Positions 15,872 to 24,720 are shown, counted from the first letter of the stretch. The stretch: DNA of 64,000 nt from Pseudomonas sp. p1(2021b) (GCF_020151015.1 NZ_CP083746.1:507001-571000); one strand, 5' to 3'. The notes: generated by a model not told the origin, from the letters alone. A program made the numbers and translations.

Positions 15872-17767
15872 TTACAGGCCGAGCTTGGCCATGCGGGCTT
15901 TCACCGAAGCCTCGATCCCAGCTGCATCCAGGCCACATTCAGCCAGCATCTGCGCCGGCTTGGCATGCTCGACATAAATATCCGGCAGCCCAAGGTGCAG
16001 CATTGGCTTGAGCACCGCCTCGCGAGCCAGGAACTCACTGACCGCAGCGCCGGCGCCACCCATGATGGCGTTCTCTTCGACGGTCACCAGCAGCTCATGG
16101 TTGGCCGCCAGTTCCAGCACCAGGGACTCGTCCAGTGGCTTGACGAAACGCATGTCGACCACGGTGGCGTTGATCTGCTCTGCCACCTTCATCGCCTCGG
16201 CCAGTTGTACGCCGAACACCAGCAGGGCGACCTTCTCGCCCTTGCGGCGCACCACACCCTTGCCAATCACCAGCGGTTCCAGGTCGCCGCTGATCGGCGC
16301 GTTGGGGCCGGTACCGCGGGGGTAGCGCACCGCCGCCGGGCCGTTGTACAGGTGGCCGGTGGTGAGCATCTTGCGCAGCTCGTTCTCGTCGCTGGGGGTC
16401 ATCACCAGCATGCCCGGGATGCAGCGCAGGTACGACAGGTCGAAGCTGCCCGCGTGGGTCGGGCCGTCCTCGCCCACCAGGCCTGCACGGTCGATGGCGA
16501 ACAGCACATCGAGGTTCTGCACCGCCACGTCGTGGATCAGCTGGTCGTAGGCACGCTGAAGGAAGGTCGAGTAGATGGCGACCACCGGCTTGGCGCCTTC
16601 GCAAGCCATGCCTGCGGCCAGGGTGACCGCGTGCTGCTCGGCGATGGCCACGTCGAAGTAGCGCTCGGGATAGCGTTCGCTGAAGGCCACCAGGTCCGAG
16701 CCTTCCTTCATCGCCGGGGTGATGCCCACCAGGCGGTTGTCGGCGGCGGCCATGTCGCACAGCCACTGGCCGAACACCGCCGAATACTTCGGCCCACTGA
16801 CCTTCTTCGGCGCGGCGGGCTTGTCGACGGGCTCGAGCTTGGTGATGGCGTGGTAGCCGATCGGGTCCAGCTCGGCCGGGGCGAAGCCCTTGCCCTTCTT
16901 GGTGATCACGTGCAGGAACTGCGGGCCCTTGAGGTCGCGCATGTTGCGCAGCGTGGCGATCAGGGTCGGCAGGTCGTGGCCGTCGATAGGGCCGATGTAG
17001 TTCCAGCCCAGTTCCTCGAACAGGGTGCCCGGTACCAGCATGCCCTTGGCGTATTCCTCGGTGCGGCGGGCGATTTCCCAGGCGCCCGGCAGGCGCGACA
17101 GAACCTTCTTGCTGCCTTCGCGCATGCTTGCGTAGGTGCGGCTGGAAAGGATCTTGGCCAGGTAGTTGGACAAGCCACCGACATTGCGCGAGATCGACAT
17201 GTCGTTGTCGTTGAGGATCACCAGCATGTCGGCATCGACTTCCTGGGCGTGGTTCAGCGCCTCGAAGGCCATGCCGGCGGTCAGGGCACCGTCGCCGATC
17301 ACCGCGATGGACTTGCGCGGGTCGTTCTGCAGGCGGGCGGCGATGGCCATGCCCAGGGCAGCGCTGATCGAGGTGCTGGAGTGGCCGACGCCGAAGGTGT
17401 CGTACTCGCTTTCCACGCGGCGTGGGAAGGCGGCGATGCCGTCCTTCTGGCGCAGGCTGAGCATGCGGTTGCGCCGGCCGGTGAGGATCTTGTGCGGGTA
17501 GGCCTGGTGACCGACGTCCCACACCAGGCGGTCGTCCGGTGTGTCGAAGACGTAGTGCAGGGCGATCGTCAGCTCGATGACGCCCAGGCCGGCGCCGAAA
17601 TGCCCACCGGTCTGACCAACGGTATAGAGCAACTCCTGGCGCAGCTCGTCGGCCAGGGTCTCCAGGTCGGCTTCAGCCAGCCGGCGCAGGCCGGCAGGCG
17701 TGTCAGCGCGGTCCAGCAATGGCGTGACCGGGCGTTCGCGGGGGATCTCTTGAAACGTCGTGGGCAT
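15872..17767 (-). CDS. dxs: 1-deoxy-D-xylulose-5-phosphate synthase
   Basis: This 631-residue thiamine-diphosphate enzyme starts the MEP isoprenoid pathway by condensing pyruvate with glyceraldehyde 3-phosphate. It has the N-terminal [19 protein letters not shown], the ThDP motif [35 protein letters not shown], and RYPRGTGP. The start is the ATG at 17767 ([13 protein letters not shown]), giving the standard length. It lies downstream of ispA and xseB on the same strand, the classical xseB-ispA-dxs order. A palindrome of 37 bases separates it from ispA. Confidence 0.97.
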   Translation of the reverse strand: MPTTFQEIPRERPVTPLLDRADTPAGLRRLAEADLETLADELRQELLYTVGQTGGHFGAGLGVIELTIALHYVFDTPDDRLVWDVGHQAYPHKILTGRRNRMLSLRQKDGIAAFPRRVESEYDTFGVGHSSTSISAALGMAIAARLQNDPRKSIAVIGDGALTAGMAFEALNHAQEVDADMLVILNDNDMSISRNVGGLSNYLAKILSSRTYASMREGSKKVLSRLPGAWEIARRTEEYAKGMLVPGTLFEELGWNYIGPIDGHDLPTLIATLRNMRDLKGPQFLHVITKKGKGFAPAELDPIGYHAITKLEPVDKPAAPKKVSGPKYSAVFGQWLCDMAAADNRLVGITPAMKEGSDLVAFSERYPERYFDVAIAEQHAVTLAAGMACEGAKPVVAIYSTFLQRAYDQLIHDVAVQNLDVLFAIDRAGLVGEDGPTHAGSFDLSYLRCIPGMLVMTPSDENELRKMLTTGHLYNGPAAVRYPRGTGPNAPISGDLEPLVIGKGVVRRKGEKVALLVFGVQLAEAMKVAEQINATVVDMRFVKPLDESLVLELAANHELLVTVEENAIMGGAGAAVSEFLAREAVLKPMLHLGLPDIYVEHAKPAQMLAECGLDAAGIEASVKARMAKLGL

Positions 17768-17848
17768 CAGGCGAGTCGTTATAGATATGAAGACGCGGCA
17801 GTTTACCCCATTGTGGGAAAAGCTGCCCATTCAGACACAGGTTGCAGG

Positions 17849-17885
17849 CCCTGTGTGGGAGCGGGTGAACCCGCTCCCACAGGGG
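17849..17885. repeat. Compact REP-like palindrome
   Basis: CCTGTGTGGGAGCGGG, loop TGAA, CCCGCTCCCACAGG forms a stem of about 15 bp between ispA and dxs. It lacks a T-tract on either strand, so it is unlikely to be an efficient terminator. It may act as an mRNA stability element. Confidence 0.8.
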
Positions 17886-17898
17886 TCGGCGTCAGGGT

Positions 17899-18786
17899 TT
17901 AATGGCGACGCTCGACGATATAGCGAGCCAGTGCGCGCAAGGGTTCTGCGCTGTCGCCAAAGCCTTCGAGTGCACCCAGGGCCTGGTCGCGCAATTCCAG
18001 TGCATAGGCCTTGGCAGCCTCCAGACCCAGCAGGGCCGGGTAGGTGGGCTTGTCGCGGGCGATATCGGCGCCCTGGCGCTTGCCCAGGGTGGCGGTGTCG
18101 CTCTCTACATCGAGGATGTCGTCCTGCACCTGGAACGCCAGGCCAATGGCCTGGGCGTAGGTCTGCAGGGCGTCCAGCTGCGCCTGGTTGGCGCGGGCGC
18201 TGGCCAGGGCGCCAAGGCGCACGCTGGCTTCGATCAGAGCGCCGGTCTTGTGCCGGTGCATGTATTCCAGGGCCTGCTGGCCGAGCTTAAGGCCCACCGA
18301 CCCCAGGTCGATGGCCTGGCCGCCGACCATACCGGCCGGGCCGGCAGCCTGGGCCAGGGCCTGGACCATCTGCAGGCGAACGGTATCGGCCTGGGGGCTG
18401 AGCAGGGGGTCGAGCAGGGCACTGAAGGCCAGGCTTTGCAGGCCGTCGCCTGCGAGGATGGCGCAGGCTTCGTCGAAGGCCTTATGGGTAGTCGGCTGGC
18501 CACGGCGCAGGTCGTCGTCGTCCATGGCAGGCAGGTCGTCATGCACCAGCGAGTAGGCATGGATCAGCTCGACGGCACAGGCTGCCCCGTTGGCCTGTTC
18601 GGCTGGGACGCCGAAGGCTTCGCAGGCGGCATAGGCCAGCAATGGCCGTACACGCTTGCCACCGTTCATCACGCTGTAGCGCATGGCCGCATAGAGCCGC
18701 TCGAGCTCCTTGGACGGAGCTACGAATAGCGGCTCCAGGGCCGCATCGACGCGTGCCTGGCAGCTTGCCTGGTACTGGCCGATCAT
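17899..18786 (-). CDS. ispA: (2E,6E)-farnesyl diphosphate synthase
   Basis: This 295-residue prenyltransferase has the first aspartate-rich motif in [15 protein letters not shown] and the second in [13 protein letters not shown], plus [18 protein letters not shown]. It condenses isopentenyl and dimethylallyl diphosphates to farnesyl diphosphate, the precursor of quinone side chains and undecaprenyl phosphate. The ATG at 18786 overlaps the xseB stop by four bases (ATGA), so the two are coupled. Confidence 0.96.
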   Translation of the reverse strand: MIGQYQASCQARVDAALEPLFVAPSKELERLYAAMRYSVMNGGKRVRPLLAYAACEAFGVPAEQANGAACAVELIHAYSLVHDDLPAMDDDDLRRGQPTTHKAFDEACAILAGDGLQSLAFSALLDPLLSPQADTVRLQMVQALAQAAGPAGMVGGQAIDLGSVGLKLGQQALEYMHRHKTGALIEASVRLGALASARANQAQLDALQTYAQAIGLAFQVQDDILDVESDTATLGKRQGADIARDKPTYPALLGLEAAKAYALELRDQALGALEGFGDSAEPLRALARYIVERRH

Positions 18787-19025
18787 GCTTCGGGCTCCGC
18801 GTCGAACGGCTGGGCCGCCAGCTCGCCGTCGCGCTCGAGCAGGATCTGCACCTTCTGCTCGGCCTGGGCCAGGGCGCCTTGGCAATCGCGGGTCAGGGCA
18901 ATGCCTTGTTCGAAGGCGGCCAGCGACTCTTCCAGCGACAATTCGCCGTTCTCCAGGCGCTCGACCAAGGCTTGCAGGTCGGCGAGGGATTGCTCGAAAT
19001 CGATGGAGGCTTTTTTGCGGGCCAT
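18783..19025 (-). CDS. xseB: Exodeoxyribonuclease VII small subunit
   Basis: This 80-residue helical protein starts [20 protein letters not shown] and has the family core [24 protein letters not shown]. It forms a complex with XseA (not in window) that degrades single-stranded DNA to oligonucleotides. It heads the xseB-ispA-dxs group. Confidence 0.95.
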   Translation of the reverse strand: MARKKASIDFEQSLADLQALVERLENGELSLEESLAAFEQGIALTRDCQGALAQAEQKVQILLERDGELAAQPFDAEPEA

Positions 19026-19116
19026 GGCGACTGTCTCGGTGGCTTTCAGAACGGCGCGACACTAGCAGAGCGGGGCAAGGGGAGCAAACTTCCCGGGCCA
19101 ACTGGCGCCAATCGTG

Positions 19117-19227
19117 GGCCGCTGCGCGGCCCTTTCGCGGCACAAGGCCGCTCAGGGCAGCGCAAACGATGTGGCCGGCGCGGTCCTGTAGCGGCCTTGT
19201 GCCGCGAAAGGGCTGCGAAGCAGCCCC
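19117..19227. repeat. REP inverted pair
   Basis: Opposed REP units (GGGCCGCTGCGCGGCCCTTT/CGCGGCACAAGGCCGCTC, then GTAGCGGCCTTGTGCCGCGA/AAGGGCTGCGAAGCAGCCCC) lie between ribB and xseB, both minus-strand genes. Confidence 0.9.
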
Positions 19228-19236
19228 GACGAGCCT

Positions 19237-19884
19237 TCAGGCGTTCGCTGTTTCCAGCATCATTGCCTGGCGGTACTGCGCCAGTTCCTCGATGGTCAGC
19301 ACCGGCAAGTTGTATTGCCGCGCATACACCGCCACCTCCTCGCCACGGGCCATGCTGCCGTCCGGGTTCATCAACTCGCACAGCACCGCCGCCGGCCGCA
19401 GACCCGCCAGGCGCGCCAGGTCGACCGACCCTTCGGTATGGCCTCGGCGGGCCAGCACGCCGCCGTCACGCGCACGCAGCGGGAACACGTGCCCAGGGCT
19501 GACGATATGGCGTTGCTCGGCGGTCGAGCGCAGGGCCGCCTCGATGGTGGTGATCCGGTCCCGGGCGGACACGCCGGTGGTGACGCCCTCGGCGGCCTCG
19601 ATGCTGACGGTAAAGCCGGTGCCATGGCGGGCCTCGTTGTTCCGCACCATGGGAGCCAACTGCAGGTCATCGACGGTGGCCTCGTCCAGGCACAGGCAGA
19701 CAATGCCGCTGCAGTCGCGGATCATCATGGCCATGGTCTGCAACGAAATGTTCTCGGCAGCGGCGATGATGTCCGCTTCGTCCTCGCGGTCGTCATCGTC
19801 GAGCAGCAGCACGGGGCGCCCGGCCTGGAAGGCGGCGATGGCAGCGGTGACGTTGGGGAATTTGGGGTGGTGCATGGTGGACAT
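19237..19884 (-). CDS. ribB: 3,4-dihydroxy-2-butanone-4-phosphate synthase (stand-alone, riboswitch-controlled)
   Basis: This 215-residue monofunctional enzyme makes the four-carbon unit of riboflavin from ribulose 5-phosphate. Active-site signatures are [61 protein letters not shown] and [14 protein letters not shown]. The start is the ATG at 19884 with GAGGAGCG upstream; the frame is open further but runs into the leader. It duplicates the N-terminal half of RibBX. Because an FMN riboswitch precedes only this copy, it is probably the adjustable, demand-driven supply. Confidence 0.95.
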   Translation of the reverse strand: MSTMHHPKFPNVTAAIAAFQAGRPVLLLDDDDREDEADIIAAAENISLQTMAMMIRDCSGIVCLCLDEATVDDLQLAPMVRNNEARHGTGFTVSIEAAEGVTTGVSARDRITTIEAALRSTAEQRHIVSPGHVFPLRARDGGVLARRGHTEGSVDLARLAGLRPAAVLCELMNPDGSMARGEEVAVYARQYNLPVLTIEELAQYRQAMMLETANA

Positions 19885-19965
19885 GAAACGCTCCTCGTAA
19901 TTGATCGATGAACGTCTCGGGGCGAACAAAACGCGCGCGCAGGAGCACCGGATGGCCCCCGCCTG

Positions 19966-20102
19966 ACGCCTTCTTTCATCCGGACTATGACCGTCGGCCC
20001 TGGAATCTCACCAGGTCTGCTGACCCCCGGCATGGCCGGGGCGCTCGCGGGCTCATCTTTCGATTTACCGCCGGTGGGGACTTTCACCCCGCCCTGAAGA
20101 CC
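19966..20102 (-). promoter_or_regulatory. FMN riboswitch (RFN element) of ribB
   Basis: Read on the minus strand, the leader contains the conserved RFN segments in order: GGGCGGGGTGAAAGTCCC, CACCGGCGGTAAA, GAGCCCGCGAGC, a variable GC hairpin (GCCCCGGCCATGCCGGGG), GTCAGCAGACCTGGTGAGAT, TCCAGGGCCGACGGTCATAG and TCCGGATGAAAGAAGGCG. These are the helices and joining regions that bind FMN. The expression platform is the roughly 80 bases between 19965 and the ribB start. Together with the upstream promoter it accounts for the 314-base gene-free stretch 19885-20198. Confidence 0.96.
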
Positions 20103-20107
20103 ACGCA

Positions 20108-20138
20108 AGCATACAGCACTGTGCCACCCCACTGGCAA
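20108..20138 (-). promoter_or_regulatory. Candidate promoter of the ribB riboswitch transcript
   Basis: On the minus strand TTGCCA (20138-20133) and TATGCT (20113-20108) are separated by 19 bases, slightly long, just upstream of the RFN element. Confidence 0.35.
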
Positions 20139-20198
20139 GCGACCGGCCTACGACCTTCGGCGGTATGATGGTCGCCAAGGCTTTTTCGGAACGACACC

Positions 20199-21404
20199 AT
20201 GGACATTCTCGAAGTCGCCGGTGGCAAGCCGGTCAAGTTGTGGACCGACGGTGTACCCGTGGAAGACGATGCCCGCCGGCAGCTGTTGAACACCGCGCGC
20301 ATGCCATTCATCTTCAAGCACCTGGCGGTGATGCCAGACGTCCACCTGGGCAAGGGGTCGACCATCGGCAGTGTGATCCCCACGGTCGGCGCGATCATCC
20401 CGGCGGCCGTGGGCGTGGACATTGGTTGCGGCATGATCGCCGCGCGTACTTCGCTGCATGCCCGCGACCTGCCGGACAACCTGCATGGCCTGCGCAGCGC
20501 CATCGAGCAGGCCGTGCCCCACGGCAAGACCTTCGGCCGCCACGATCAGGGCGCCTGGGGCCAGGTACCGGCCCAGGCAGACCAGGTGTGGAGAGGGCTG
20601 GCCGTGCGCTTCAAGACGATCACCGACAAGTACCCGCGCCTGGAGAAGACCAACAACCGCCATCACCTGGGCACCCTGGGCGGCGGCAACCACTTCATCG
20701 AGGTGTGCCTGGATGAAGCCGAGCGGGTGTGGTTCATGTTGCACAGCGGCTCGCGCGGGGTGGGCAATGCCATCGGCAACCTGTTCATCGAGCTGGCCCA
20801 GGCGGACTTGCGCCAGCACCTGGCCAACCTGCCGGACAAGGACCTGGCCTACTTCGAGGAAGGCAGCCGGCACTTCGCCGACTACGTCGAAGCGGTGGAA
20901 TGGGCCCAGGATTTCGCCCGGCATAACCGCGAGCTGATGATGCAGGCGGTGGTCGGTGCCGTGCGCAGGGTGCTGGGCCGGCCTTTCGACGCCAGCCTCG
21001 AAGCGGTCAACTGCCACCACAACTATGTACAGCGCGAGCGGCACTTCGGTCGCGAGGTGCTGGTGACCCGCAAGGGCGCGGTATCGGCGCAGAAGGGGCA
21101 ACTGGGCATCATTCCGGGCTCAATGGGTGCCAGGAGCTTCATCGTGCGTGGGCTGGGGAACGAAGAATCGTTCTGTTCGTGCAGCCATGGCGCCGGCAGG
21201 GTGATGAGCCGGACCAAGGCCAAGAGCCGCTTCACTCTCGAGGACCAGCGGCGCGCCACCGCCCATGTGGAGTGCCGCAAGGACAAGGATGTGATCGACG
21301 AGATCCCCATGGCCTACAAGGACATCGATGCGGTGATGCAGGCCCAGCGTGAGCTGGTGGAAGTGGTGCACACCTTGCGTCAGGTGGTGTGCGTCAAGGG
21401 GTGA
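20199..21404 (+). CDS. rtcB: RtcB-family RNA ligase
   Basis: This 401-residue protein has the RtcB metal and nucleotide motifs: HLAVMPDVHLGKGSTIGSVI, GVDIGCGM, RHHLGTLGGGNHFIE, HSGSRGVGN, GIIPGSMGARSFIV and the active-site-region FCSCSHGAGRVMSR. The family joins RNA 2',3'-cyclic phosphate (or 3'-phosphate) ends to 5'-OH ends using GTP and Mn2+. It works in RNA repair, since bacteria lack the tRNA splicing it serves elsewhere. No rtcA cyclase or rtcR sigma-54 regulator is adjacent, unlike the enterobacterial rtcBA locus. It is divergent from ribB. Confidence 0.92.
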   Translation: MDILEVAGGKPVKLWTDGVPVEDDARRQLLNTARMPFIFKHLAVMPDVHLGKGSTIGSVIPTVGAIIPAAVGVDIGCGMIAARTSLHARDLPDNLHGLRSAIEQAVPHGKTFGRHDQGAWGQVPAQADQVWRGLAVRFKTITDKYPRLEKTNNRHHLGTLGGGNHFIEVCLDEAERVWFMLHSGSRGVGNAIGNLFIELAQADLRQHLANLPDKDLAYFEEGSRHFADYVEAVEWAQDFARHNRELMMQAVVGAVRRVLGRPFDASLEAVNCHHNYVQRERHFGREVLVTRKGAVSAQKGQLGIIPGSMGARSFIVRGLGNEESFCSCSHGAGRVMSRTKAKSRFTLEDQRRATAHVECRKDKDVIDEIPMAYKDIDAVMQAQRELVEVVHTLRQVVCVKG

Positions 21405-21455
21405 AGAAGCAGGGGCCTTTAGGAGATAGCCCACTGAACAATTGGCTAGTGCTGT

Positions 21456-21550
21456 GTCTGTGGAAGCGGGCTTGTCCCGCGATCAAGGGCGAAGCCCTTG
21501 CCATACAGCCCGGGGCAAGTCTGACCGCCGCACCGCCGCTCCCACAGAGA
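21456..21550. repeat. Composite REP element with a core shared with 42643-42743
   Basis: A REP unit (GAAGCGGGCTTGTCCCGCGA) is joined to TCAAGGGCGAAGCCCTTGCC and ATACAGCC, ending in a degenerate REP half (CGCCGCTCCCACAG). The central segment recurs in reverse orientation in the 42.6-kb REP cluster. It lies between the convergent rtcB and GST genes. Confidence 0.85.
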
Positions 21551-21563
21551 GAAGGGCGTGTGG

Positions 21564-22157
21564 TCAGAGGCCGGGCATCGGCACGAACCCAGGCAACTGC
21601 TGGATCCTGTCCATCCAGCGGGTGATATGGGTATAGGGCGACAGGTCGACACCCCCTTCAGGTGCCAATGCGACATAGGGGAATACCGCGCAATCGGCGA
21701 TGGTCGGCCGCGACAGGGCCAGCCAGTCGTGCGTGGCCAGGTGTGCGTCCAGCAAGGGCAGGATGCGCGCCGCTCTCTTCAGGGTGTCGGCCTTGTCGAT
21801 GGCATAGCCGAACTTGTCCACAAGGCGTGCGGCAGCGGGGCCGTTCTGGATCTCGTTGGCCGCGGTGGACAGCCACTGCATGATTTCGGCCTGCAGGTGC
21901 GGCTCCACCGGCCACCAGGCTGCTCCGCCATAAGTGCCGGCCAGGTATACCAGGATCGCCTGGGAGTCGCGCAGCACCCGCTGCCCATCCACCAGGATCG
22001 GCACTTCGCCCCAGGGGTTGAGATCGATCAGCGGGGCGCGCTTGTGTTCGCCACCGAGAAAGTCCACGGGAATGATCTCCAGGTCCAGGTTCGCCAGATG
22101 GGCGAACAGGCGGACCTTGTAGCAGTTGCCGGACAGTTCCAGATCGTAGAGCTTCAT
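21564..22157 (-). CDS. Glutathione S-transferase family protein
   Basis: This 197-residue cytoplasmic protein has an N-terminal thioredoxin-like GST domain starting MKLYDLELSGNCYKVRLFAH. Ser9 or Cys12 could be the catalytic residue; NPWGEVPIL and LRDSQAILVYLAGTYG contribute to the glutathione site. An all-helical C-terminal domain with PTIADCAVFPYVAL follows. The substrate is unknown. It is 12 bases downstream of the VOC-family gene and probably co-transcribed with it, under a divergent LysR regulator. This looks like a small detoxification unit. Confidence 0.88.
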   Translation of the reverse strand: MKLYDLELSGNCYKVRLFAHLANLDLEIIPVDFLGGEHKRAPLIDLNPWGEVPILVDGQRVLRDSQAILVYLAGTYGGAAWWPVEPHLQAEIMQWLSTAANEIQNGPAAARLVDKFGYAIDKADTLKRAARILPLLDAHLATHDWLALSRPTIADCAVFPYVALAPEGGVDLSPYTHITRWMDRIQQLPGFVPMPGL

Positions 22158-22169
22158 GACGTTTCCTTG

Positions 22170-22595
22170 TTATTGGGCCAGTAGCTGGTTGAATTCCAGG
22201 ACGTTGCCGTCGGGGTCGCGAATGAACAATGCAACGCGTCGCGGCCCGATGCGGTGCGGCCCTTCGGTGATGGTGATGCCTTGTTGCTGCAACCAGCCCT
22301 GCAGGGCCTCCAGGTCTTCCACGATGAAGGCCGGGTGGGTCATGCCGGGCAGTTTGATCGGCGCATCCAGCAATACGTTATGGGCGCGGGGCTGGCGGGC
22401 GCCATTGAAGATCAGGTTGATGCGCACGCCACTGGGCGTGAGCATCTCGTTGGCTTCGAAATCGCTGAACCGCGCGCTTTCGACGAACCCCAGCGCCTCG
22501 TAGAACGCCAGGGCACGGCTGCGATCGCTGACGCGGATGCCGATGTGATCATAGGCGAGGATCGGCGAGGGGCTTGTTGCGGCGTTGGCGCTCAT
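22170..22595 (-). CDS. VOC superfamily (glyoxalase-like) protein
   Basis: The product is 141 residues from the ATG at 22595. It has two beta-alpha-beta-beta-beta modules: ILAYDHIGIRVSDRSRALAF with metal ligand His18, and MTHPAFIVEDLEALQGWL with FIRDPDGNVLEFNQLL, where a glutamate provides the other ligand. The family includes glyoxalase I, fosfomycin-resistance enzymes and extradiol dioxygenases. The sequence is closest to the generic glyoxalase/bleomycin-resistance group. It is paired with a GST gene and divergent from a LysR regulator. Confidence 0.85.
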   Translation of the reverse strand: MSANAATSPSPILAYDHIGIRVSDRSRALAFYEALGFVESARFSDFEANEMLTPSGVRINLIFNGARQPRAHNVLLDAPIKLPGMTHPAFIVEDLEALQGWLQQQGITITEGPHRIGPRRVALFIRDPDGNVLEFNQLLAQ

Positions 22596-22708
22596 GATGG
22601 AAACCACACACGTTTTCAAAGAGGCCCAGTGTGGCCATTGGCGGGCGTTTCACCAATGCCTGTAAGCTGACAACACTATTGCACTTGTTGCACAGACGAG
22701 AGCCGACG

Positions 22709-23608
22709 ATGGACCGATTGAAAGCCATGGCCACCCTGGTGCGTATTGTCGACAGCGGCAGCCTCAGTGCCGCGGCAAATGCCTCGGGCCAATCCACCGC
22801 CTCGGTGGTGCGCACCCTGGCAGCGCTGGAAAAACACCTGGGCACGCGCCTGCTCAATCGCAATACCCGGCACCTGGCATTGACCGACGAGGGCGCCGAA
22901 TTCCTGGCCTGGAGCCGTCGCATACTCGCCGAGTTCGACGAGGTCGAGCACGGCTTCGATGCACGGCGCAAAAGCCCTGGCGGGCTGTTGCGCATCACTG
23001 CGCCGGTGGAGTTCGGGCGCCGCTACGTCGCGCCTTTGGTCAACGAATTCCTGGCCCTGCATCCGGCCATCCAGGTGGAGCTGACGTTGCTCGACCGCCT
23101 GGTGGACCTGCTCGACGAAGGTGTCGAGCTGGCCATCCGTATCGGCCAACTACCGGACTCTTCATTGGTCGCAACGCCCCTGGGCCACACGCGCCTGGTG
23201 CGCTGCGCGAGCCCCGAGTATCTGCAGCGCAACGGCATGCCGCAGCAGCCGTCGGACCTGCTGGCACACGCCTGCATCGGCTTCGCGCCCCAGGGCAGGC
23301 AATGGCAATTCCAGGAACAGGGCACTGTCGTCACTCGGCCCGTTACTGCACGCATGACGACCAATCAGATCCAGGTGGCCAGCCTCGCCTGCCAGCAAGG
23401 CGTCGGCATTGGCCAGTTGCTGCATTACCAGGTCGCCAGTGAACTGGCCGATGGCCGGCTGGTGCGGGTGCTGCAGGCGTTCGAGCTGGCTGATCTGCCG
23501 ATCCAGATGGTCTACCCGCACTCACGCCTGCTTTCGGCGCGGGTACGGCAATTCATCGACTGGGCCTCGCCGCGGCTGAGTGCGGTGATTCCCGATCCGG
23601 CCGTGTAG
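22709..23608 (+). CDS. LysR-family transcriptional regulator
   Basis: This 299-residue regulator has an N-terminal winged helix-turn-helix (MDRLKAMATLVRIVDSGSLS, SVVRTLAALEKHLGTRLLNR) and a periplasmic-binding-like effector domain (LLRITAPVEFGRRYVAPLVN onward). The start at 22709 gives the standard MDRLKAM N-terminus of the AaeR/DsdC-like subgroup. The gene is divergent from the VOC-GST pair, so that pair is its likely target. The 113-base shared region contains TTGCACTTGTTGCAC, a repeated TTGCAC that could be part of its binding site. The effector is unknown. Confidence 0.92.
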   Translation: MDRLKAMATLVRIVDSGSLSAAANASGQSTASVVRTLAALEKHLGTRLLNRNTRHLALTDEGAEFLAWSRRILAEFDEVEHGFDARRKSPGGLLRITAPVEFGRRYVAPLVNEFLALHPAIQVELTLLDRLVDLLDEGVELAIRIGQLPDSSLVATPLGHTRLVRCASPEYLQRNGMPQQPSDLLAHACIGFAPQGRQWQFQEQGTVVTRPVTARMTTNQIQVASLACQQGVGIGQLLHYQVASELADGRLVRVLQAFELADLPIQMVYPHSRLLSARVRQFIDWASPRLSAVIPDPAV

Positions 23609-23623
23609 GAAACAAGCAGGCAT

Positions 23624-23648
23624 TAAAAAGCCGGCTTGTGGCCGGCTT
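23624..23648 (-). terminator. Rho-independent terminator (minus strand)
   Basis: An 8-bp stem AAGCCGGC/GCCGGCTT with a 5-base loop is followed on the minus strand by TTTTTAATG. The plus-strand T-tract (CTTCTC) is poor, so the hairpin mainly stops minus-strand transcription arriving from the 23.8-kb region. It sits just after the LysR stop codon. Confidence 0.8.
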
Positions 23649-23797
23649 CTCGGGGACGGTCTTGGCTAATTTTTGGTAAGCCGCAACCGCCTTAAACGGT
23701 ATGGCCACTAGGGGCCTGATAAAGATGGCGGACGGCTGTGTGAGGCGTCGCCAGGCCCTCTGGAGCGCGGCCTGAGCCGGTCGGGGCAAAATGTGCC
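23624..23797 (-). ncRNA. Candidate small RNA between the LysR and XRE regulator genes
   Basis: The 244-base gap 23609-23852 has no convincing gene. On the minus strand it has a possible promoter (TTGCTG at 23834-23829, TAGTAT at 23810-23805, spacer 18) and a strong terminator at 23624-23648. The predicted transcript of about 175 nt folds locally (GCGGC/GCCGC, CAGGCC/GGCCTG, GGCCCCTAGTGGCC, ACCG/CGGT). Alternatively it is just the 3' untranslated region of the XRE regulator mRNA. I cannot match it to a known Rfam family. Confidence 0.3.
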
Positions 23798-23852
23798 GCG
23801 TAGCATACTAGGGCCGGCGCGGGTTGCCCAGCAAAAAATGGCACAGGGTATG

Positions 23853-24530
23853 TCAGCCTGGCCGGTGCAGGCTGACGCATGACCAATGGAATACCCAACC
23901 GAGGATCTGCAGGCCCTGGGTTCGGCGTTGCTTGGGGGTATAGCGCTCGATAGGCCCTTGGCCGTGCAGGTAGAGGTTGCCCTGGCGGTCCTGGGTCAGG
24001 CGATCGACGCGCAAGCGGCCGTTATGAAGCAGCACGTAGGTTTCATCCTCGACGACCCAGGTCAGGCTGCGGTCGATGACCAGGACTGCATCCGTGGGAA
24101 TGGTCGAAGGCGCAGCCGATGGCGGCATGGAAACACAGGCGGCATGTTCCAGGTTGACGCCCAGGGCTTGCAGTGCCTGTTCGGAAAACGGCAAGTACTG
24201 GTTCGCGTCGGGCTGGAGTTGCCCGTCCTGCAGCACATGGAAGGGAATGCGCAGCAGGCGCCCTTCGCGGATGGACGGGCGGGTCACGTCGTCATGTGAA
24301 GCGCACTGGCGCGGAAGTGGGTTTGCATGTTTCGGCCCTTCGCCGCTAAGCAGCCAGCGCCGCTGTACACAGAACAGGGCGGCGATTTCGTCCAGGCGGG
24401 CCAGGGGAACGCCGCGGCTGAACCAGTTGTTCACATGCTGGGGCGTTACACCACGCTGGGCAGCGAAGTCCGAAGGGGTCAGGTGGCACTCCAGGAGGAG
24501 GGCTCTTAGGCGGTCACCGGAGGTAGTCAT
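23853..24530 (-). CDS. XRE-type regulator with an S24/LexA-like C-terminal domain
   Basis: The product is 225 residues from the ATG at 24530; an upstream ATG at 24557 is possible. It has an N-terminal helix-turn-helix (DFAAQRGVTPQHVNNWFSRG, residues 21-40) and a C-terminal domain resembling phage-repressor S24 peptidases (CVSMPPSAAPSTIPTDAVLV at 132-151, ETYVLLHNGRLRVDRL at 163-178). Ser134 aligns with the S24 nucleophile, but the lysine expected in the VKRL motif is Asp176. RecA-stimulated self-cleavage is therefore unlikely. No phage genes lie nearby, and the target is unknown. Confidence 0.82.
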   Translation of the reverse strand: MTTSGDRLRALLLECHLTPSDFAAQRGVTPQHVNNWFSRGVPLARLDEIAALFCVQRRWLLSGEGPKHANPLPRQCASHDDVTRPSIREGRLLRIPFHVLQDGQLQPDANQYLPFSEQALQALGVNLEHAACVSMPPSAAPSTIPTDAVLVIDRSLTWVVEDETYVLLHNGRLRVDRLTQDRQGNLYLHGQGPIERYTPKQRRTQGLQILGWVFHWSCVSLHRPG

Positions 24531-24691
24531 GTGGCCGAGTCTAGCGGGGTGGTTCATGCCTTGGAATGAACGCGTTGTTTATGGGTTTTGTAGGAAAGTG
24601 GGTGTAAAGAAGGATCTTCCTTAGGGGGCTGTAAGAGTGGGTAAGTTTGAGCGTGCTATCGCCGCCAATGCCCATCGATCAAATTCCAGCC

Positions 24692-24720
24692 AAAAAAAAA
24701 GCCCTGCCGAAGCAGGGCTT
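24692..24720 (-). terminator. Rho-independent terminator of ppa
   Basis: The 7-bp stem GCCCTGC/GCAGGGC with loop CGAA is followed on the minus strand by nine T residues. It lies 15 bases after the ppa stop codon. The remainder of the gap 24531-24691 shows nothing I can assign. Confidence 0.92.

Noticed and set aside
23553..23789. 78-codon open frame on the minus strand after the LysR gene
   Set aside because: It runs through the terminator hairpin at 23624-23648 and into the LysR gene, and it shows no Shine-Dalgarno sequence.
23853..24530. Prophage remnant around the S24-like regulator
   Set aside because: The neighbours are ppa and a LysR regulator; there are no integrase, structural or att-like sequences, and base composition does not change.
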